Shown: positions 44,836-53,945 of the stretch, in pieces
Layout: each line of letters starts with the position of its first letter
Numbering within the stretch: position 1 is the stretch's first letter
From: Oxalobacteraceae bacterium AB_14
GTDB lineage: Bacteria; Pseudomonadota; Gammaproteobacteria; Burkholderiales; Burkholderiaceae_D
Direction: 5' to 3'
Length of the DNA: 64,000 nucleotides
Assembly: GCA_000381565.1 (NCBI GenBank)
Contig: KB906725.1
Coordinates: forward strand, 2,111,818 to 2,175,817
Notes under the pieces: model-generated
What the model was told of the DNA's origin: nothing
Databases searched by the model: none
What the model saw: only the letters and a program-made list of their open reading frames with translations
Position numbers and translations under genes: made by a program

Positions 44836-46821
44836 TCAGGCGGCGACGTTGCGCCCGCTCCTGGCCGACCAGCGGTACAGTCCCCACACCATCGCCACGC
44901 CGAGGACCAGCGCGACGATCATGGCTTGCGCTTCGCTCAGCGAGTTGGCGATGGCCAGCGGCTCGCCCTTGCCGGAGACCACGATCAGGCCGGCCAGCGC
45001 GACGTTGAACAGGCTCTCGCCGACGATGAAGCCGGACATCACCAGCACGCCCAGGCGCTTGGCGGTGTCGCCGCCGACCTTGTGCTCCATCGCGCGGTCG
45101 AACAGGTAGCCGGTCACGGCGCCGATGCAGACCGGCGTGATCACCGCGCTCGGCAGGTAGATCGCCAGGCCCACGCCCAGCGGCGGCAGCGAGTACTTGC
45201 CGTTGCTGGACTTCTTCAAGGCGAAGTTGATCGCCACCAGCAGCAGGCCGACCAGCGCGCCGTAGCCCAGCAGGTCCCAGCGCAGCTGGCCGCCGATGAC
45301 GCCCTTGGCCAGCGTCGAGATCAGCAGCGCCTGCGGCGCGGCCAGCGGCTGGTCCGAGATCGAATTGAGGTTGGGCGCGCCGACGAAGCCGTTCGCATGG
45401 TTGAGCAGCTCCAGCACCGGCGGCACCACGCAGGAACCGGCGATCACGCCGATCAGCAGGCCGACCTGCTGCTTCCAGGGCGTGGCGTCGACCAGCTGGC
45501 CGGTCTTCAAGTCCTGCAGGTTGTCGTTGCCGATCACGGCCACGGCCAGCACCACGGTGGTGACGAACAGCGCATAGGCGATCAGCGCCTGCGCCACTTC
45601 GGGACCCATGATGCTGCGGCCGACCATGCCCACGCTCAGCGCGGCGCCGAGGATGGTCAGGATGGCGATGCCGGACACCGGCGAATTCGAGGAGCCGATC
45701 AGGCCGGCCATGTAGCCGCAGACGGCGGCGGCGAACATGCCGGCGATCAGGATGTAGCCGATGCCAACCGCCACCAGCGGGAACGCCAGCGACGCCAGCG
45801 GGCCGCCTTGCAGGAAGCTGGCCAGCAGCCAGCCGGCCGGCACCATCGACAGCAGCGTGACCAGTCCGACCACGAAGATCGGCAAGTCCTGCTCGGTGCG
45901 ATCGAGCACGCCGCCATTGAGCTTGGCCTTGCGCGCCGAGTCCATCGCCGACTTCAGGCCGCCGAAGATGGGCTTGGCCAGGCCGGCCAGGGTGATGATC
46001 GCGGCCATGCCGATCACGCCGGCGCCCATCATGCGCACTTCCCTGGACCAGATGCCCAGCGCGTGGGCGGAGGCGTCGACGCCGGCGGCGGCCGGGGACA
46101 GCGACGTCATCAACGGCACCATGATGCCCCAGGCGATGACCAGGCCGGCCAGCATCGCGATGCCGACCGTGATGCCCATCAGGTGGCCGGCGCCGATCAG
46201 CGCCAGCGAGCTCGATGCGCCGATGCCGGTGGCGCCGGCGCCGGTGCGGAAGTAGATCGACACTTCGCCGGCCATCAGCTTGACGGCGGCGAAGGCGGCG
46301 AAGGCGGCGGAAGCGACGCTGCCCCAGATCACGGCCCACAGGCCGGCCTTGCCTTCGGCGGCGCCGGCGCGCGACGCCATGCCGACTTTCAGCACTTCAG
46401 CGGCGGCCACGCCCTCCGGATACGGCAGGTCGGACTGCGACACCAGCGCGCGGCGCAGCGGCATGGTGTACATCACGCCCAGCACGCCGCCGATGGCGCA
46501 GGCGCCGAAGGTCGGCCAGAACGGCACCTTGGCCCACCAGCCTATCATCAGCAGGCCGGGCAGCACGAAGATCACCGACGCCAGCGTGCCGGCGGCCGAG
46601 GCGATGGTCTGGACGATGTTGTTTTCCTGGATGGTGGCGTCCTTGAAGGCGCTCAGCAGGGCCATCGAGATGACGGCGGCCGGGATCGAGGTGGCGAAGG
46701 TCAGACCCACTTTCAGCCCGAGGTAGACCTGGGCCGCCGTGAAGACCAGCGTGATCAGTATGCCCAGGATGATGCCGCGAACGGTGATTTCCTTGGGGTT
46801 GGACGGTGCAGCTATGCTCAT
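44836..46821 (-). CDS. OPT-family oligopeptide transporter
   Basis: A 661-residue protein with about 14-16 membrane helices, expected to import short peptides or metal-peptide complexes with protons. Family features are the early GLKVGLTFATSIPAAVI segment, DLPYPEGVAAAEVLK, AGLIGSSNSPVSG and NDNLQDLKTGQLVDATPW (core only). ATG 46821 is preferred, with CCGGAG eight bases upstream; GTG 46830 would add three residues. Transcribed alone. Confidence 0.93.
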   Translation of the reverse strand: MSIAAPSNPKEITVRGIILGILITLVFTAAQVYLGLKVGLTFATSIPAAVISMALLSAFKDATIQENNIVQTIASAAGTLASVIFVLPGLLMIGWWAKVPFWPTFGACAIGGVLGVMYTMPLRRALVSQSDLPYPEGVAAAEVLKVGMASRAGAAEGKAGLWAVIWGSVASAAFAAFAAVKLMAGEVSIYFRTGAGATGIGASSSLALIGAGHLMGITVGIAMLAGLVIAWGIMVPLMTSLSPAAAGVDASAHALGIWSREVRMMGAGVIGMAAIITLAGLAKPIFGGLKSAMDSARKAKLNGGVLDRTEQDLPIFVVGLVTLLSMVPAGWLLASFLQGGPLASLAFPLVAVGIGYILIAGMFAAAVCGYMAGLIGSSNSPVSGIAILTILGAALSVGMVGRSIMGPEVAQALIAYALFVTTVVLAVAVIGNDNLQDLKTGQLVDATPWKQQVGLLIGVIAGSCVVPPVLELLNHANGFVGAPNLNSISDQPLAAPQALLISTLAKGVIGGQLRWDLLGYGALVGLLLVAINFALKKSSNGKYSLPPLGVGLAIYLPSAVITPVCIGAVTGYLFDRAMEHKVGGDTAKRLGVLVMSGFIVGESLFNVALAGLIVVSGKGEPLAIANSLSEAQAMIVALVLGVAMVWGLYRWSARSGRNVAA

Positions 46822-46953
46822 CTTCAGCACTCCGGTGGAGAATAATATTGTTTATATAATCAGAAAAAGGGAAAAGCGCCTCATGATATCCGAAGTCTGG
46901 ACGAGCCAGCAGGTAAAATAGCGGATTGTCAGAACGATTTTGAAGGTCAGAGC

Positions 46954-47904
46954 ATGTCGATACAATGGTACCCGGGGCACATGAACGCCGCCAAGAAAAA
47001 AGCGGCCGAGCAGATGGAGAACACCGATCTGGTGATCGAGGTGGTCGACGCGCGCCTGCCCGAGGCCAGCACCAATCCGATGGTGGAGGAGCTGCGCAAG
47101 TTCCGCCAGCGTCCGTGCCTGAAGATCCTCAACAAGATCGACCTGGCCGATCCGGCCGCCACGGCGGCCTGGGTGGCGTATTACAACGCGCAGGAAGGCG
47201 TGACCGCGTTCGCGATGACCACCAAGAAGCCGGCCGACGTCACCCGCGTGCCGGAACTGGCCAAGCAGCTGGCGCCGCACCGCGGCGTGCCGACCAAGCC
47301 GCTGCGCATCATGATCATGGGCATACCCAACGTCGGCAAGTCGACGCTGATGAACGCGCTGCTCAAGCGCAAGGTGGCCAAGGTCGGCGACGAGCCGGCG
47401 GTGACCAAGCAGCAGCAGAAGCTTTACCTGGACAAGAACACCATCCTGGTCGACACGCCGGGCATGTTGTGGCCGAAGATCGCGCTGCCGAGCGACGGCC
47501 TGATGCTGGCCGCCAGCCACGCGATCGGCTCGAACGCGCTGATCGAAGAGGAAGTGGCGGTGTTCCTGGCCGACCAGATGCTCAAGTACTACCCGCAGCT
47601 GCTGGTGGCGCGCTACGGCTTCAAGGATATCGACAGCTTCGACGGCATCGCGGTGGTGGAGGGCGTGGCGGCCAAGCGCGGCTTCCGCCAGAAGGGGGGC
47701 GACCTCGATTTCGAGAAGGCCTCGCACACTTTCCTGGGCGACTACCGCAGCGGCATCCTGGGCCGCATCTCGCTGGAGACGCCGGCCAGCCGCAAGGGCC
47801 GGCTGGAAGTCCACGACGCCGAGATGGCGGTCAAGAACGCCGAGAAAGCCGCCATCGCCGCCGCCAAGGCCGAAGCCTACGCCAACGGCAAGCGCGGCAC
47901 CTGA
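46954..47904 (+). CDS. ylqF: Ribosome biogenesis GTPase YlqF/RbgA
   Basis: A 316-residue circularly permuted GTPase: G4 (LNKIDLAD, about 50) comes before G1 (GIPNVGKST, about 128) and G3 (DTPG, about 165). The N-terminal WYPGHM motif is diagnostic of YlqF. In Bacillus RbgA helps late assembly of the 50S subunit. The C-terminal tail is Ala/Lys-rich. Starts 130 bp from the divergent OPT gene. Confidence 0.95.
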   Translation: MSIQWYPGHMNAAKKKAAEQMENTDLVIEVVDARLPEASTNPMVEELRKFRQRPCLKILNKIDLADPAATAAWVAYYNAQEGVTAFAMTTKKPADVTRVPELAKQLAPHRGVPTKPLRIMIMGIPNVGKSTLMNALLKRKVAKVGDEPAVTKQQQKLYLDKNTILVDTPGMLWPKIALPSDGLMLAASHAIGSNALIEEEVAVFLADQMLKYYPQLLVARYGFKDIDSFDGIAVVEGVAAKRGFRQKGGDLDFEKASHTFLGDYRSGILGRISLETPASRKGRLEVHDAEMAVKNAEKAAIAAAKAEAYANGKRGT

Positions 47905-47911
47905 GCCCCCA

Positions 47912-47994
47912 CCGTCGTTCCCGCGAAAGCGGGAACCCATACACCGCCTGCGTAGCCAACTCAGCATGGATTCCCGCTTTCGCGGGAATGACGG
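47912..47994. repeat. REPIN: two inverted REP hairpins
   Basis: CCGTCGTTCCCGCGAAAGCGGGAA (from 47912) and TTCCCGCTTTCGCGGGAATGACGG (ending 47994) are near-perfect inverted partners 34 bases apart; each also folds on itself (TTCCCGC/GCGGGAA). It fills the gap between the convergent ylqF and DODA-like genes. Same family as 17671-17765. Confidence 0.88.
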
Positions 47995-47997
47995 TAT

Positions 47998-48795
47998 CTA
48001 GCCGAAGCGGAAGCTGCTCACGGCCAGCGCTCCCATGAACGCCTCCTCATGGTAGGGAACGGCCGCCGCGCCGTACTCCGCCGCTCCCAGCGCCACCATC
48101 AGCGGCAGCAGATGCTCCTCGCGCGGATGCGCCATGCGCGCGGCCGGCGCCTGTTCCCATTCCAATAAGCGCGCCGTGCGCTCCCGCGGCGGCAGCGCCA
48201 TGGTCGCGCGCAGCCAGCCGTCGAAGGCGTGCGAGGCCGCCGCCCCCTGCGCGTTGAAGGCGCGCAGGTTGTGGTAACTCAGCCCGCTGCCGACGATCAG
48301 CACGCCCTGCTCGCGCAAGGGCGCCAGCAAACGGCCCACTTCCAGATGCGTCAAGGGATCGAGGCCGCGCTTGAGCGACATCTGCACGATCGGCACGTCC
48401 GCATCCGGATAGATCGGATACATGGCGCTGAAGGTGCCGTGATCGAAGCCGCGCTGCGCGTCCAGCTGCGCCGGGAAGCCGCCCGCATCGAGCAGCTGCT
48501 TGACCTGCGCCGCCAGCTGCGGCGAACCCGGTGCGTTGTATTGCACCTCGTAGGTGTGCGGCGGGAAGCCGCCGTAGTCGTAGATCATCGGTGGCCGGGC
48601 CGACGACGACAGCGTGAAATCCCGCTCCTCCCAATGCGCCGTGATCACCAGCACCGCCTTCGGCGTCACGCCGAGCTGGCGCGGCATGTCGCGCAGCGCG
48701 GCGTCCAGCTGGCCGTACAGATGGCCCACCTGGTCCATCATGAACGGCCACGGACCGCCGCCGTGGGAGAGGAAATAGCTGGGCAATGCATGCAT
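47998..48795 (-). CDS. ygiD: 4,5-DOPA dioxygenase extradiol-like protein
   Basis: A 265-residue class III extradiol ring-cleavage dioxygenase (LigB fold). Metal-ligand candidates are His in FLSHGGGPW (about 10), TAHWEERD (about 50) and the C-terminal HPREEHLLPL (about 225), which matches the YgiD/DODA family. Start ATG 48795 (MHALPSYFLS) follows GGAGCTTTTC. True substrate in bacteria is uncertain; plant homologues open the DOPA ring in betalain synthesis. Divergent from the cobalamin operon. Confidence 0.9.
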   Translation of the reverse strand: MHALPSYFLSHGGGPWPFMMDQVGHLYGQLDAALRDMPRQLGVTPKAVLVITAHWEERDFTLSSSARPPMIYDYGGFPPHTYEVQYNAPGSPQLAAQVKQLLDAGGFPAQLDAQRGFDHGTFSAMYPIYPDADVPIVQMSLKRGLDPLTHLEVGRLLAPLREQGVLIVGSGLSYHNLRAFNAQGAAASHAFDGWLRATMALPPRERTARLLEWEQAPAARMAHPREEHLLPLMVALGAAEYGAAAVPYHEEAFMGALAVSSFRFG

Positions 48796-48862
48796 GAAAA
48801 GCTCCGGTTTGCGTATCACCCCACTATAAGCACCGTAGCCCTTGCGATCAATGCACGAAATA

Positions 48863-48879
48863 TAGATAGGTCCTATCTA
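48863..48879. promoter_or_regulatory. Palindrome upstream of the DODA-like gene
   Basis: TAGATAGG-T-CCTATCTA is an 8-bp inverted repeat with a one-base centre, 68 bp before the DODA-like start and about 28 bp before the -10 of the riboswitch transcript. It has the form of a dimeric repressor operator (TetR/MarR/HxlR type). No regulator gene lies next to it. Confidence 0.45.
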
Positions 48880-48906
48880 AAATGTTAATGATCCGGGGCG
48901 CCCGCG

Positions 48907-48912
48907 TATAAT
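48907..48912 (+). promoter_or_regulatory. -10 element of the cobalamin-riboswitch transcript
   Basis: A perfect TATAAT placed so that transcription would start at about 48918-48920, exactly at the 5' side of the riboswitch. The -35 (GTTAAT or nearby) is weak. Confidence 0.65.
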
Positions 48913-48916
48913 GCCG

Positions 48917-49070
48917 GGGTTCTGGTGCTTGCCCATGTGCTCACATGGGCGGTTAAACGGGAAACACAAGGCCGCCCGCGCCCACGGCGCGACGGCCAAG
49001 GTGTGCTGCCCCCGCAACGGTAACGCAAGGCTGCCTTCAGTCTTGCCAGCCCGGATATCGGCCAGACTGG
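48917..49070 (+). promoter_or_regulatory. Cobalamin (adenosylcobalamin) riboswitch
   Basis: Conserved landmarks occur in order: GGTGC at 48924, AAACGGGAAACAC at about 48956, the B12-box-type GTGCTGCCCCCGCAACGGTAA (about 49003-49023, core GCCCCCGCAACGG), and the closing GCCAGCCCGGATATCGGCC at about 49045-49063. Cobalamin binding should lower expression of btuB. Downstream GCCTGCG/CGCAGGC (49117-49134) and a GC-rich hairpin (about 49071-49105) can form the expression platform. No strong Shine-Dalgarno is visible, so control is probably on translation. Confidence 0.95.
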
Positions 49071-49161
49071 GGGAAGCGCGCAGCGACAACGTCCGCGCGG
49101 CTTCCGTACACTTCCAGCCTGCGGGGACGCAGGCGGATGTCTCTTTTGAAAATGACCTGAC

Positions 49162-51141
49162 ATGCAATCCTCCGCCTTCCAACCGCGCCTGCTGGGCGCC
49201 GCCGTCTCCCTGTGCTTTGCCGCCGCCGTTCCCGCCGCCGCCCAGATCTCCGAGGTGCTGGCACCGGTCGTCGTCACCGGCGCGCGCTTCGACGCCAACG
49301 CCGCGCTGGCGCCGATCGGCGCCGTCGTCATCACGGCGGAGGACATCCAGCGCGCCGGCGCCAACGACGTCAACACCGCCATCCGCAAGGTGGGCGGCGT
49401 GTACGGCCGCCAAAGCCTGGACGGCAGCCCGGACTTCAGCCTGGACCTGCGCGGCTTCGGCACCAACAGCAGCCAGAACATGGTGATCGTGCTCGATGGC
49501 GTGCGCCTGTCGGAAAATGAACTGAGCAACGCCATCCTGTCGACCATCCCGATCGACACCGTGGACCACATCGAAATCACCCGCGGAGGCGCCAGCGTGT
49601 TGTACGGCGACGGCGCCACCGGCGGCGTGATCAACATCGTCACCAGGCGCCCGGTCAGGAACACCCGCCGCGCCAGCGTGTACGTCGAAGGCGGCCAGTT
49701 CCGCGCCGGCGAAGCGCGCGTGTCCGGCTTCCAGGCCTGGGACGGCTTTGCCGCCGACGCCACCCTCGACACCCAGCGCACCGACAACTACCGCGACAAC
49801 AACGAATTCAAGCAGACCCACTTCAGCGGCGGCGCCCAATGGTTCGACAACGCCGGCCGCGCAGGCTTCCGCTACGAGGGGGCGCGCCAGGACATGCGCT
49901 TCGCCGGCGCGCTGGCGGAAGATCAGTTCAAGGCCAATCCGCGCCAGTCCACCTCGCCGAACGACAGCGGCAAGCTCGATAGCGACCGCTTCACCGCCTT
50001 CGGCCAGCGCCGCGTCGGCGCCTACGAGCTGGCGGCGGACCTGTCGTTCCGGAAGAAGACGGCCGGTGCGACCTACGTCGGCGAAAAGGGCCCGTCGACC
50101 TACACCCTCGACAGCAAGCAGACCCAGTTCTCGCCGCGCGTGCGCCGCCTGGGCGAGATCGGCGGCCTGCTGAACGAGATGGTGGCCGGCTTCGACTGGA
50201 CCGTATGGAACCGCGCCGCCAGCGACACCAGGCGGTCCTCGGCGGCCGACGCCACCCAGCATTCGAAGGCGCTGTACGTCCGCGACGAACTGCGCTTCGA
50301 CGCCGCCCATGAAGGCCGCGTATCGGCCGGCGTGCGCCGCGAAATCTTCAACAAGGACTTCAACGATCGGCTCAACACCTATGGCGCCAACGCCTATCAA
50401 TTGGCGCAAGGCCTGAACGCATGGGAACTGCAAGCGAGCTACATGCCGGTTGCCCACCTGACCGTGTACGGCAAGGCGGGCCAAAGCTACCGAGTCGCCA
50501 ACGCCGATGAAAACGGCTACACCGTCGACACCAACAAGGTGCTGCTGGTCCCGCAGCAGTCGCACGACCTGGAACTGGGCGTCAGCTACGGCAGCGCCGC
50601 GCAGAAAATTACCGGCCGCCTGTTCCGCCACAAGCTGAGCAACGAGATCTTCTACGATCCGACGGCTAACTCCTACAGCGGCGCCAACACCAACCTGGCG
50701 CCAACCCGCCGCCAGGGTTTCGAGCTCGATGCCCAGCAGCGCATCGACGCCGCCTGGAACCTGACGGCGCACTACCAGCACGTGGACGCCAAGTTCACCG
50801 AAGGCGCCAACAACGGCAAGCAGATGGTGCTGGTGCCGAAGAACACCTTGAGCGCGCGCCTGAGCTGGACCCCGGCCAGCGGCCACAGCGCCGATGTTGG
50901 CGCGCAGTGGGTGGACAGCCAGCGTTACGGCGGCGACTTCAACAACGACTGCCCGGCCCGGATCCCGTCCTACACCACGCTGGATGCGCGCTATGCCCGC
51001 AAGCTGGGACAGTGGGAGTTCGCCGTGTCGGGCCAGAACCTGGCCGACAAACGCTACTTCTCGGAAGCTTACGGCTGCAAGTACGGCATCTACACCGCCG
51101 ACGGCCGCCAGCTGAAACTCTCGGCCCGCTACGAGTTCTGA
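49162..51141 (+). CDS. btuB: TonB-dependent vitamin B12 receptor
   Basis: A 659-residue outer-membrane receptor importing cobalamin or corrinoid with TonB energy. A signal peptide ends near AAAQ; a TonB-box-like VLAPVVVTGAR follows. The plug (about 45-155) has VIVLDGVRLSENELSNA and the RGGASVLYGDGATGGVINIVT motif. The rest is a 22-stranded barrel ending in a terminal Phe (KLSARYEF). It lies behind the cobalamin riboswitch, which supports the substrate. btuF overlaps its stop by one base. Confidence 0.94.
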   Translation: MQSSAFQPRLLGAAVSLCFAAAVPAAAQISEVLAPVVVTGARFDANAALAPIGAVVITAEDIQRAGANDVNTAIRKVGGVYGRQSLDGSPDFSLDLRGFGTNSSQNMVIVLDGVRLSENELSNAILSTIPIDTVDHIEITRGGASVLYGDGATGGVINIVTRRPVRNTRRASVYVEGGQFRAGEARVSGFQAWDGFAADATLDTQRTDNYRDNNEFKQTHFSGGAQWFDNAGRAGFRYEGARQDMRFAGALAEDQFKANPRQSTSPNDSGKLDSDRFTAFGQRRVGAYELAADLSFRKKTAGATYVGEKGPSTYTLDSKQTQFSPRVRRLGEIGGLLNEMVAGFDWTVWNRAASDTRRSSAADATQHSKALYVRDELRFDAAHEGRVSAGVRREIFNKDFNDRLNTYGANAYQLAQGLNAWELQASYMPVAHLTVYGKAGQSYRVANADENGYTVDTNKVLLVPQQSHDLELGVSYGSAAQKITGRLFRHKLSNEIFYDPTANSYSGANTNLAPTRRQGFELDAQQRIDAAWNLTAHYQHVDAKFTEGANNGKQMVLVPKNTLSARLSWTPASGHSADVGAQWVDSQRYGGDFNNDCPARIPSYTTLDARYARKLGQWEFAVSGQNLADKRYFSEAYGCKYGIYTADGRQLKLSARYEF

Positions 51142-52031
51142 TGCGCGCCGTGACCATGAGCATCCGCTACGCCGTGCTGGCGCTGGCCTGCGCGCCGCTG
51201 TGCGCGCAGGCCGCCATCACCGTGCAGGACGACGCCGGCAACAGCGTCGCCGTCGCCAAGCCGGCGCAGCGCATCATCTCGATGGCGCCGCACATCACCG
51301 AGCTGCTGTTCGCGGCCGGCGGCGGCGAGCGCGTGGTCGGCGTGATGAACTACAGCGACTACCCGGAAGCGGCCAGGCGCATCCCGCAGGTCGGCAGCAA
51401 CGCCACCATCGACATTGAGCACGTGCTGGCGCTGCGCCCGGACCTGCTGGTGGTGTGGAAGAGCGGCAACACCGCGCGCCAGCTGGAGCAGCTGAAAAGC
51501 CTGGGCATCCCGATCTTCTACAGCGATCCGCATAAGCTGGACGAAGTGGCCACCAGCCTGACCCGCCTGGGCCAGCTGATGGGCACCGAGGCCGCCGCCC
51601 AAAAGGCGGCGCAGGACTACCGCCAGCGGATCGCCAAGCTGTCGGCCAGCTACGCGCAACGGCCGGCGGTGCGGGTGTTCTATCAAATCTGGGAAAAGCC
51701 GATCTTCACCCTCAGCGGGGAGCACATCGTCAGCGACGCGATCCGCGTCTGCGGCGGGCAGAACGTGTTCGCCGCGCTCAAGGTGCCGGCACCCACCGTC
51801 AGCACCGAGGCGGTGTTGCAGGAAAACCCGGAAGCGATCTTCGGCGGCGACCAGCACGACGCCGAATCCGGCATCAATATCTGGAAGCGGTACAAGGGCA
51901 TGCTGGCGGTCCAGCGCGGCAACCTGTTCATGCTCGACGGCGAACAGCTGGTGCGCGCCACGCCGCGTATCGCCGACGGCGTCGCCGCGCTGTGCGAACG
52001 GCTGGAAACGGCGCGCCGGCGCCGCCCCTGA
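51141..52031 (+). CDS. btuF: Periplasmic cobalamin-binding protein
   Basis: A 296-residue class III periplasmic binding protein with a signal peptide (cleavage near AQA). RIISMAPHITELLFAAG and GVMNYSDYPEAARRIPQVG are typical of the BtuF/FhuD fold, with NVFAALKVPAPTVSTEA in the second lobe. ATG 51141 shares its A with the btuB TGA, so translation is coupled; ATG 51156 is a possible alternative. No btuC or btuD follows, so the permease must be encoded elsewhere. Confidence 0.93.
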   Translation: MRAVTMSIRYAVLALACAPLCAQAAITVQDDAGNSVAVAKPAQRIISMAPHITELLFAAGGGERVVGVMNYSDYPEAARRIPQVGSNATIDIEHVLALRPDLLVVWKSGNTARQLEQLKSLGIPIFYSDPHKLDEVATSLTRLGQLMGTEAAAQKAAQDYRQRIAKLSASYAQRPAVRVFYQIWEKPIFTLSGEHIVSDAIRVCGGQNVFAALKVPAPTVSTEAVLQENPEAIFGGDQHDAESGINIWKRYKGMLAVQRGNLFMLDGEQLVRATPRIADGVAALCERLETARRRRP

Positions 52032-52114
52032 GGCTTAATGCCGCCTTAATTCGCACATCGTGGAAAAAGTGGTAATCTCGCGGCGTTTGCCACTCACCTC
52101 GATGAAGGACTGTT

Positions 52115-52780
52115 ATGCGTTTCCTCAGCTTGCTGCGCCCCCTGATTGCCACCGCCGCCTTCATGGCCGCCGCCGCCGGCGCCCATGCCGCCGATTTCAA
52201 GAACGGCGTCGACTTCACCACGCTGGACGGGACCAACCGGCCGGAGACCGGCAAGAAGGTCGAAGTGCTGGAAGTGTTCATGTACCACTGCCCGCATTGC
52301 AACGCGCTCGAGGCGCCGCTGGCGGCCTGGGTCAAGAAGCAGGGCGACAAGATCGTGTTCCGCCGCATGCACCTGGGCGAGGACGCGCAAGCGAAGGCCT
52401 TCTTCACGCTGGAGGCGATGAACGCGCTGGGCAACGGCCTGCACGAGAAGTTCTTCCATGCCATCCACGTCGAGCACAACCGCCTCAACACCGACCAGTC
52501 CATCCTGGATTTCGTCGTCAAGAATGGCGTCGACAAGGCCAAATATCTGGAATTTTTCAACTCGTTCGCGGTCCAAACGAAGATGAAACGTGGCGTGCAG
52601 GTGGCAAACCAGTATAAACTCGACAGTGCGCCGGCGCTGGTGATCGACGGTCACTACACGACCTCGCCAGCGGTGGCCGGCCACGGCCTGGCGACGGTTC
52701 CCGAGGCGCACGCGGCCATGTTTGCGGTGATGGATAGCCTGGTTGCCAAGTCGGCCCAGGAGCGCGCCACTAAGAAGTAA
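52115..52780 (+). CDS. dsbA: Thiol:disulphide interchange protein DsbA
   Basis: A 221-residue periplasmic oxidase that makes disulphide bonds in exported proteins. Signal peptide ends near AHAA. The active site is CPHC in EVFMYHCPHCNALEA (about 60). The helical insertion and the cis-proline loop DSAPALVIDG follow. Ends with a lysine-rich tail. Its partner DsbB is not in this window. Starts 83 bp after btuF; followed after 9 bp by a small membrane protein. Confidence 0.94.
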   Translation: MRFLSLLRPLIATAAFMAAAAGAHAADFKNGVDFTTLDGTNRPETGKKVEVLEVFMYHCPHCNALEAPLAAWVKKQGDKIVFRRMHLGEDAQAKAFFTLEAMNALGNGLHEKFFHAIHVEHNRLNTDQSILDFVVKNGVDKAKYLEFFNSFAVQTKMKRGVQVANQYKLDSAPALVIDGHYTTSPAVAGHGLATVPEAHAAMFAVMDSLVAKSAQERATKK

Positions 52781-52789
52781 GGAAAAATC

Positions 52790-53122
52790 ATGAAAGAGAT
52801 CAGCGATGAACGCAAGGCGGCCGAGGGTGAGGTCATGAAGATCTACAAGGAATCCTCTCCGGTCATCGAAACCCTGTTCGAATGGGCCTATATCAACCAC
52901 GTCGCCTGGACCGTGGCGGTGCTGGCGCTGGGCTTCATCGTCTGGCTGCTGATCGCCCTCACCAACGCGGAAAACCAGCGCAACGCGCTGATGACCAGGC
53001 AGTGCGCCGATCCCGTGTTCAAGGGGGAGCTCGACAAGAAGTGCCTGCGCACCGTGCACTCGCGCGAGCACTGGTGGGAGCATGTAGGCTACGCGCTGAC
53101 CCACGTCAGCCCGGAAAAATAA
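52790..53122 (+). CDS. Small single-pass membrane protein
   Basis: A 110-residue protein with an N-terminal charged helix, one membrane segment (about 37-57, AWTVAVLALGFIVWLLIALT) and a C-terminal part with two Cys (RQCADP, KKCLRT) and two Trp (HSREHWWEHVGYAL). Starts 9 bp after dsbA, so it is probably cotranscribed. If the C-terminal part faces the periplasm, its Cys pair could be a DsbA substrate; this is inference only. Family not recognised. Confidence 0.7.
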   Translation: MKEISDERKAAEGEVMKIYKESSPVIETLFEWAYINHVAWTVAVLALGFIVWLLIALTNAENQRNALMTRQCADPVFKGELDKKCLRTVHSREHWWEHVGYALTHVSPEK

Positions 53123-53146
53123 GCATGAAAAAATAAGCATGACCCC

Positions 53147-53170
53147 AGCCCGCAGCAGCGGGCTTTTTTC
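53147..53170 (+). terminator. Rho-independent terminator of the dsbA operon
   Basis: AGCCCGC (53147-53153), loop AGCA, GCGGGCT (53158-53164), then a T run. Just before it the 15-base unit around AAAATAAGCATGA is duplicated in tandem (about 53113-53142). Confidence 0.85.
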
Positions 53171-53198
53171 TGTGGCATTTACCTTGACTGGGCGTCCG

Positions 53199-53945
53199 AT
53201 GAAACAAGTGATACTGGTGACCGGCAGCAGCCGGGGCATAGGCGCGGCGACCGCGCTGATGGCGAGCCGCCGCGGCTACGCGGTGTGCATCAACTACCTG
53301 CGCGATGCGCAGGCGGCCGCGCAGCTGCGCGCGCAGATCGTCGCCGAGGGCGGCGAGGCGATCGCCGTGCAGGCCGACGTCAGCGTGGAGGCCGACGTGC
53401 AGCGCCTGTTCGCGGCCATCGACGAGGAACTGGGGCCGCTGACGGCGCTGGTCAACAACGTCGGCATCCTGGAGCAGCAGTGCCGCCTGACGGAGATGTC
53501 GGTGGAGCGCCTGCAGCGCGTGTTCACCACCAATGTGATCAGCTACTTCCTGTGCTGCAAAGAGGCGGTCAAGCGCATGTCGACCGCCGACGGCGGGCAG
53601 GGCGGCGGCATCGTCAACCTGTCGTCCGGCGCGGCCCGGCATGGCGCGCCGAACGTCTACATCGACTACGCCTCGTCCAAGGGCGCGATCGACGTGATGA
53701 CGCTGGGCCTGTCGAAGGAAGTGGCGGCCGAAGGCATCCGCGTGAACTGCGTCCGGCCGGGCATGATTTATACCGACATCCACGCCAGCGGCGGCGACCC
53801 TGGCCGCGTGGCGCGGCTGGAATCGAACGTGCCGATGCTGCGCGGCGGCCAGCCGGAGGAAATCGCCGAGACGATCCTGTGGCTGCTCAGCCCACAATCG
53901 TCCTACGTCAGCGGCGCCATCATCGACGCCGCCGGCGCGCGCTAG
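53199..53945 (+). CDS. Short-chain dehydrogenase/reductase
   Basis: A 248-residue NAD(P)-dependent oxidoreductase. ATG 53199 (MKQVILVTGSSRGIGAATAL) gives the usual glycine-rich start; NNVGI and the catalytic Tyr/Lys in DYASSKGA follow, with Ser in NLSSGAA. Ends with SSYVSGAIIDAAGAR. It belongs to the FabG/classical group. Substrate cannot be decided. The start lies 35 bp after the dsbA-operon terminator; the frame from 53139 overlaps that terminator and is rejected. Confidence 0.92.
   Translation: MKQVILVTGSSRGIGAATALMASRRGYAVCINYLRDAQAAAQLRAQIVAEGGEAIAVQADVSVEADVQRLFAAIDEELGPLTALVNNVGILEQQCRLTEMSVERLQRVFTTNVISYFLCCKEAVKRMSTADGGQGGGIVNLSSGAARHGAPNVYIDYASSKGAIDVMTLGLSKEVAAEGIRVNCVRPGMIYTDIHASGGDPGRVARLESNVPMLRGGQPEEIAETILWLLSPQSSYVSGAIIDAAGAR

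Noticed and set aside
44669-46339. 556-codon minus-strand frame over the OPT gene
   Set aside because: Shadow of the OPT transporter in another frame; the 661-residue OPT protein has clear membrane helices and family motifs.
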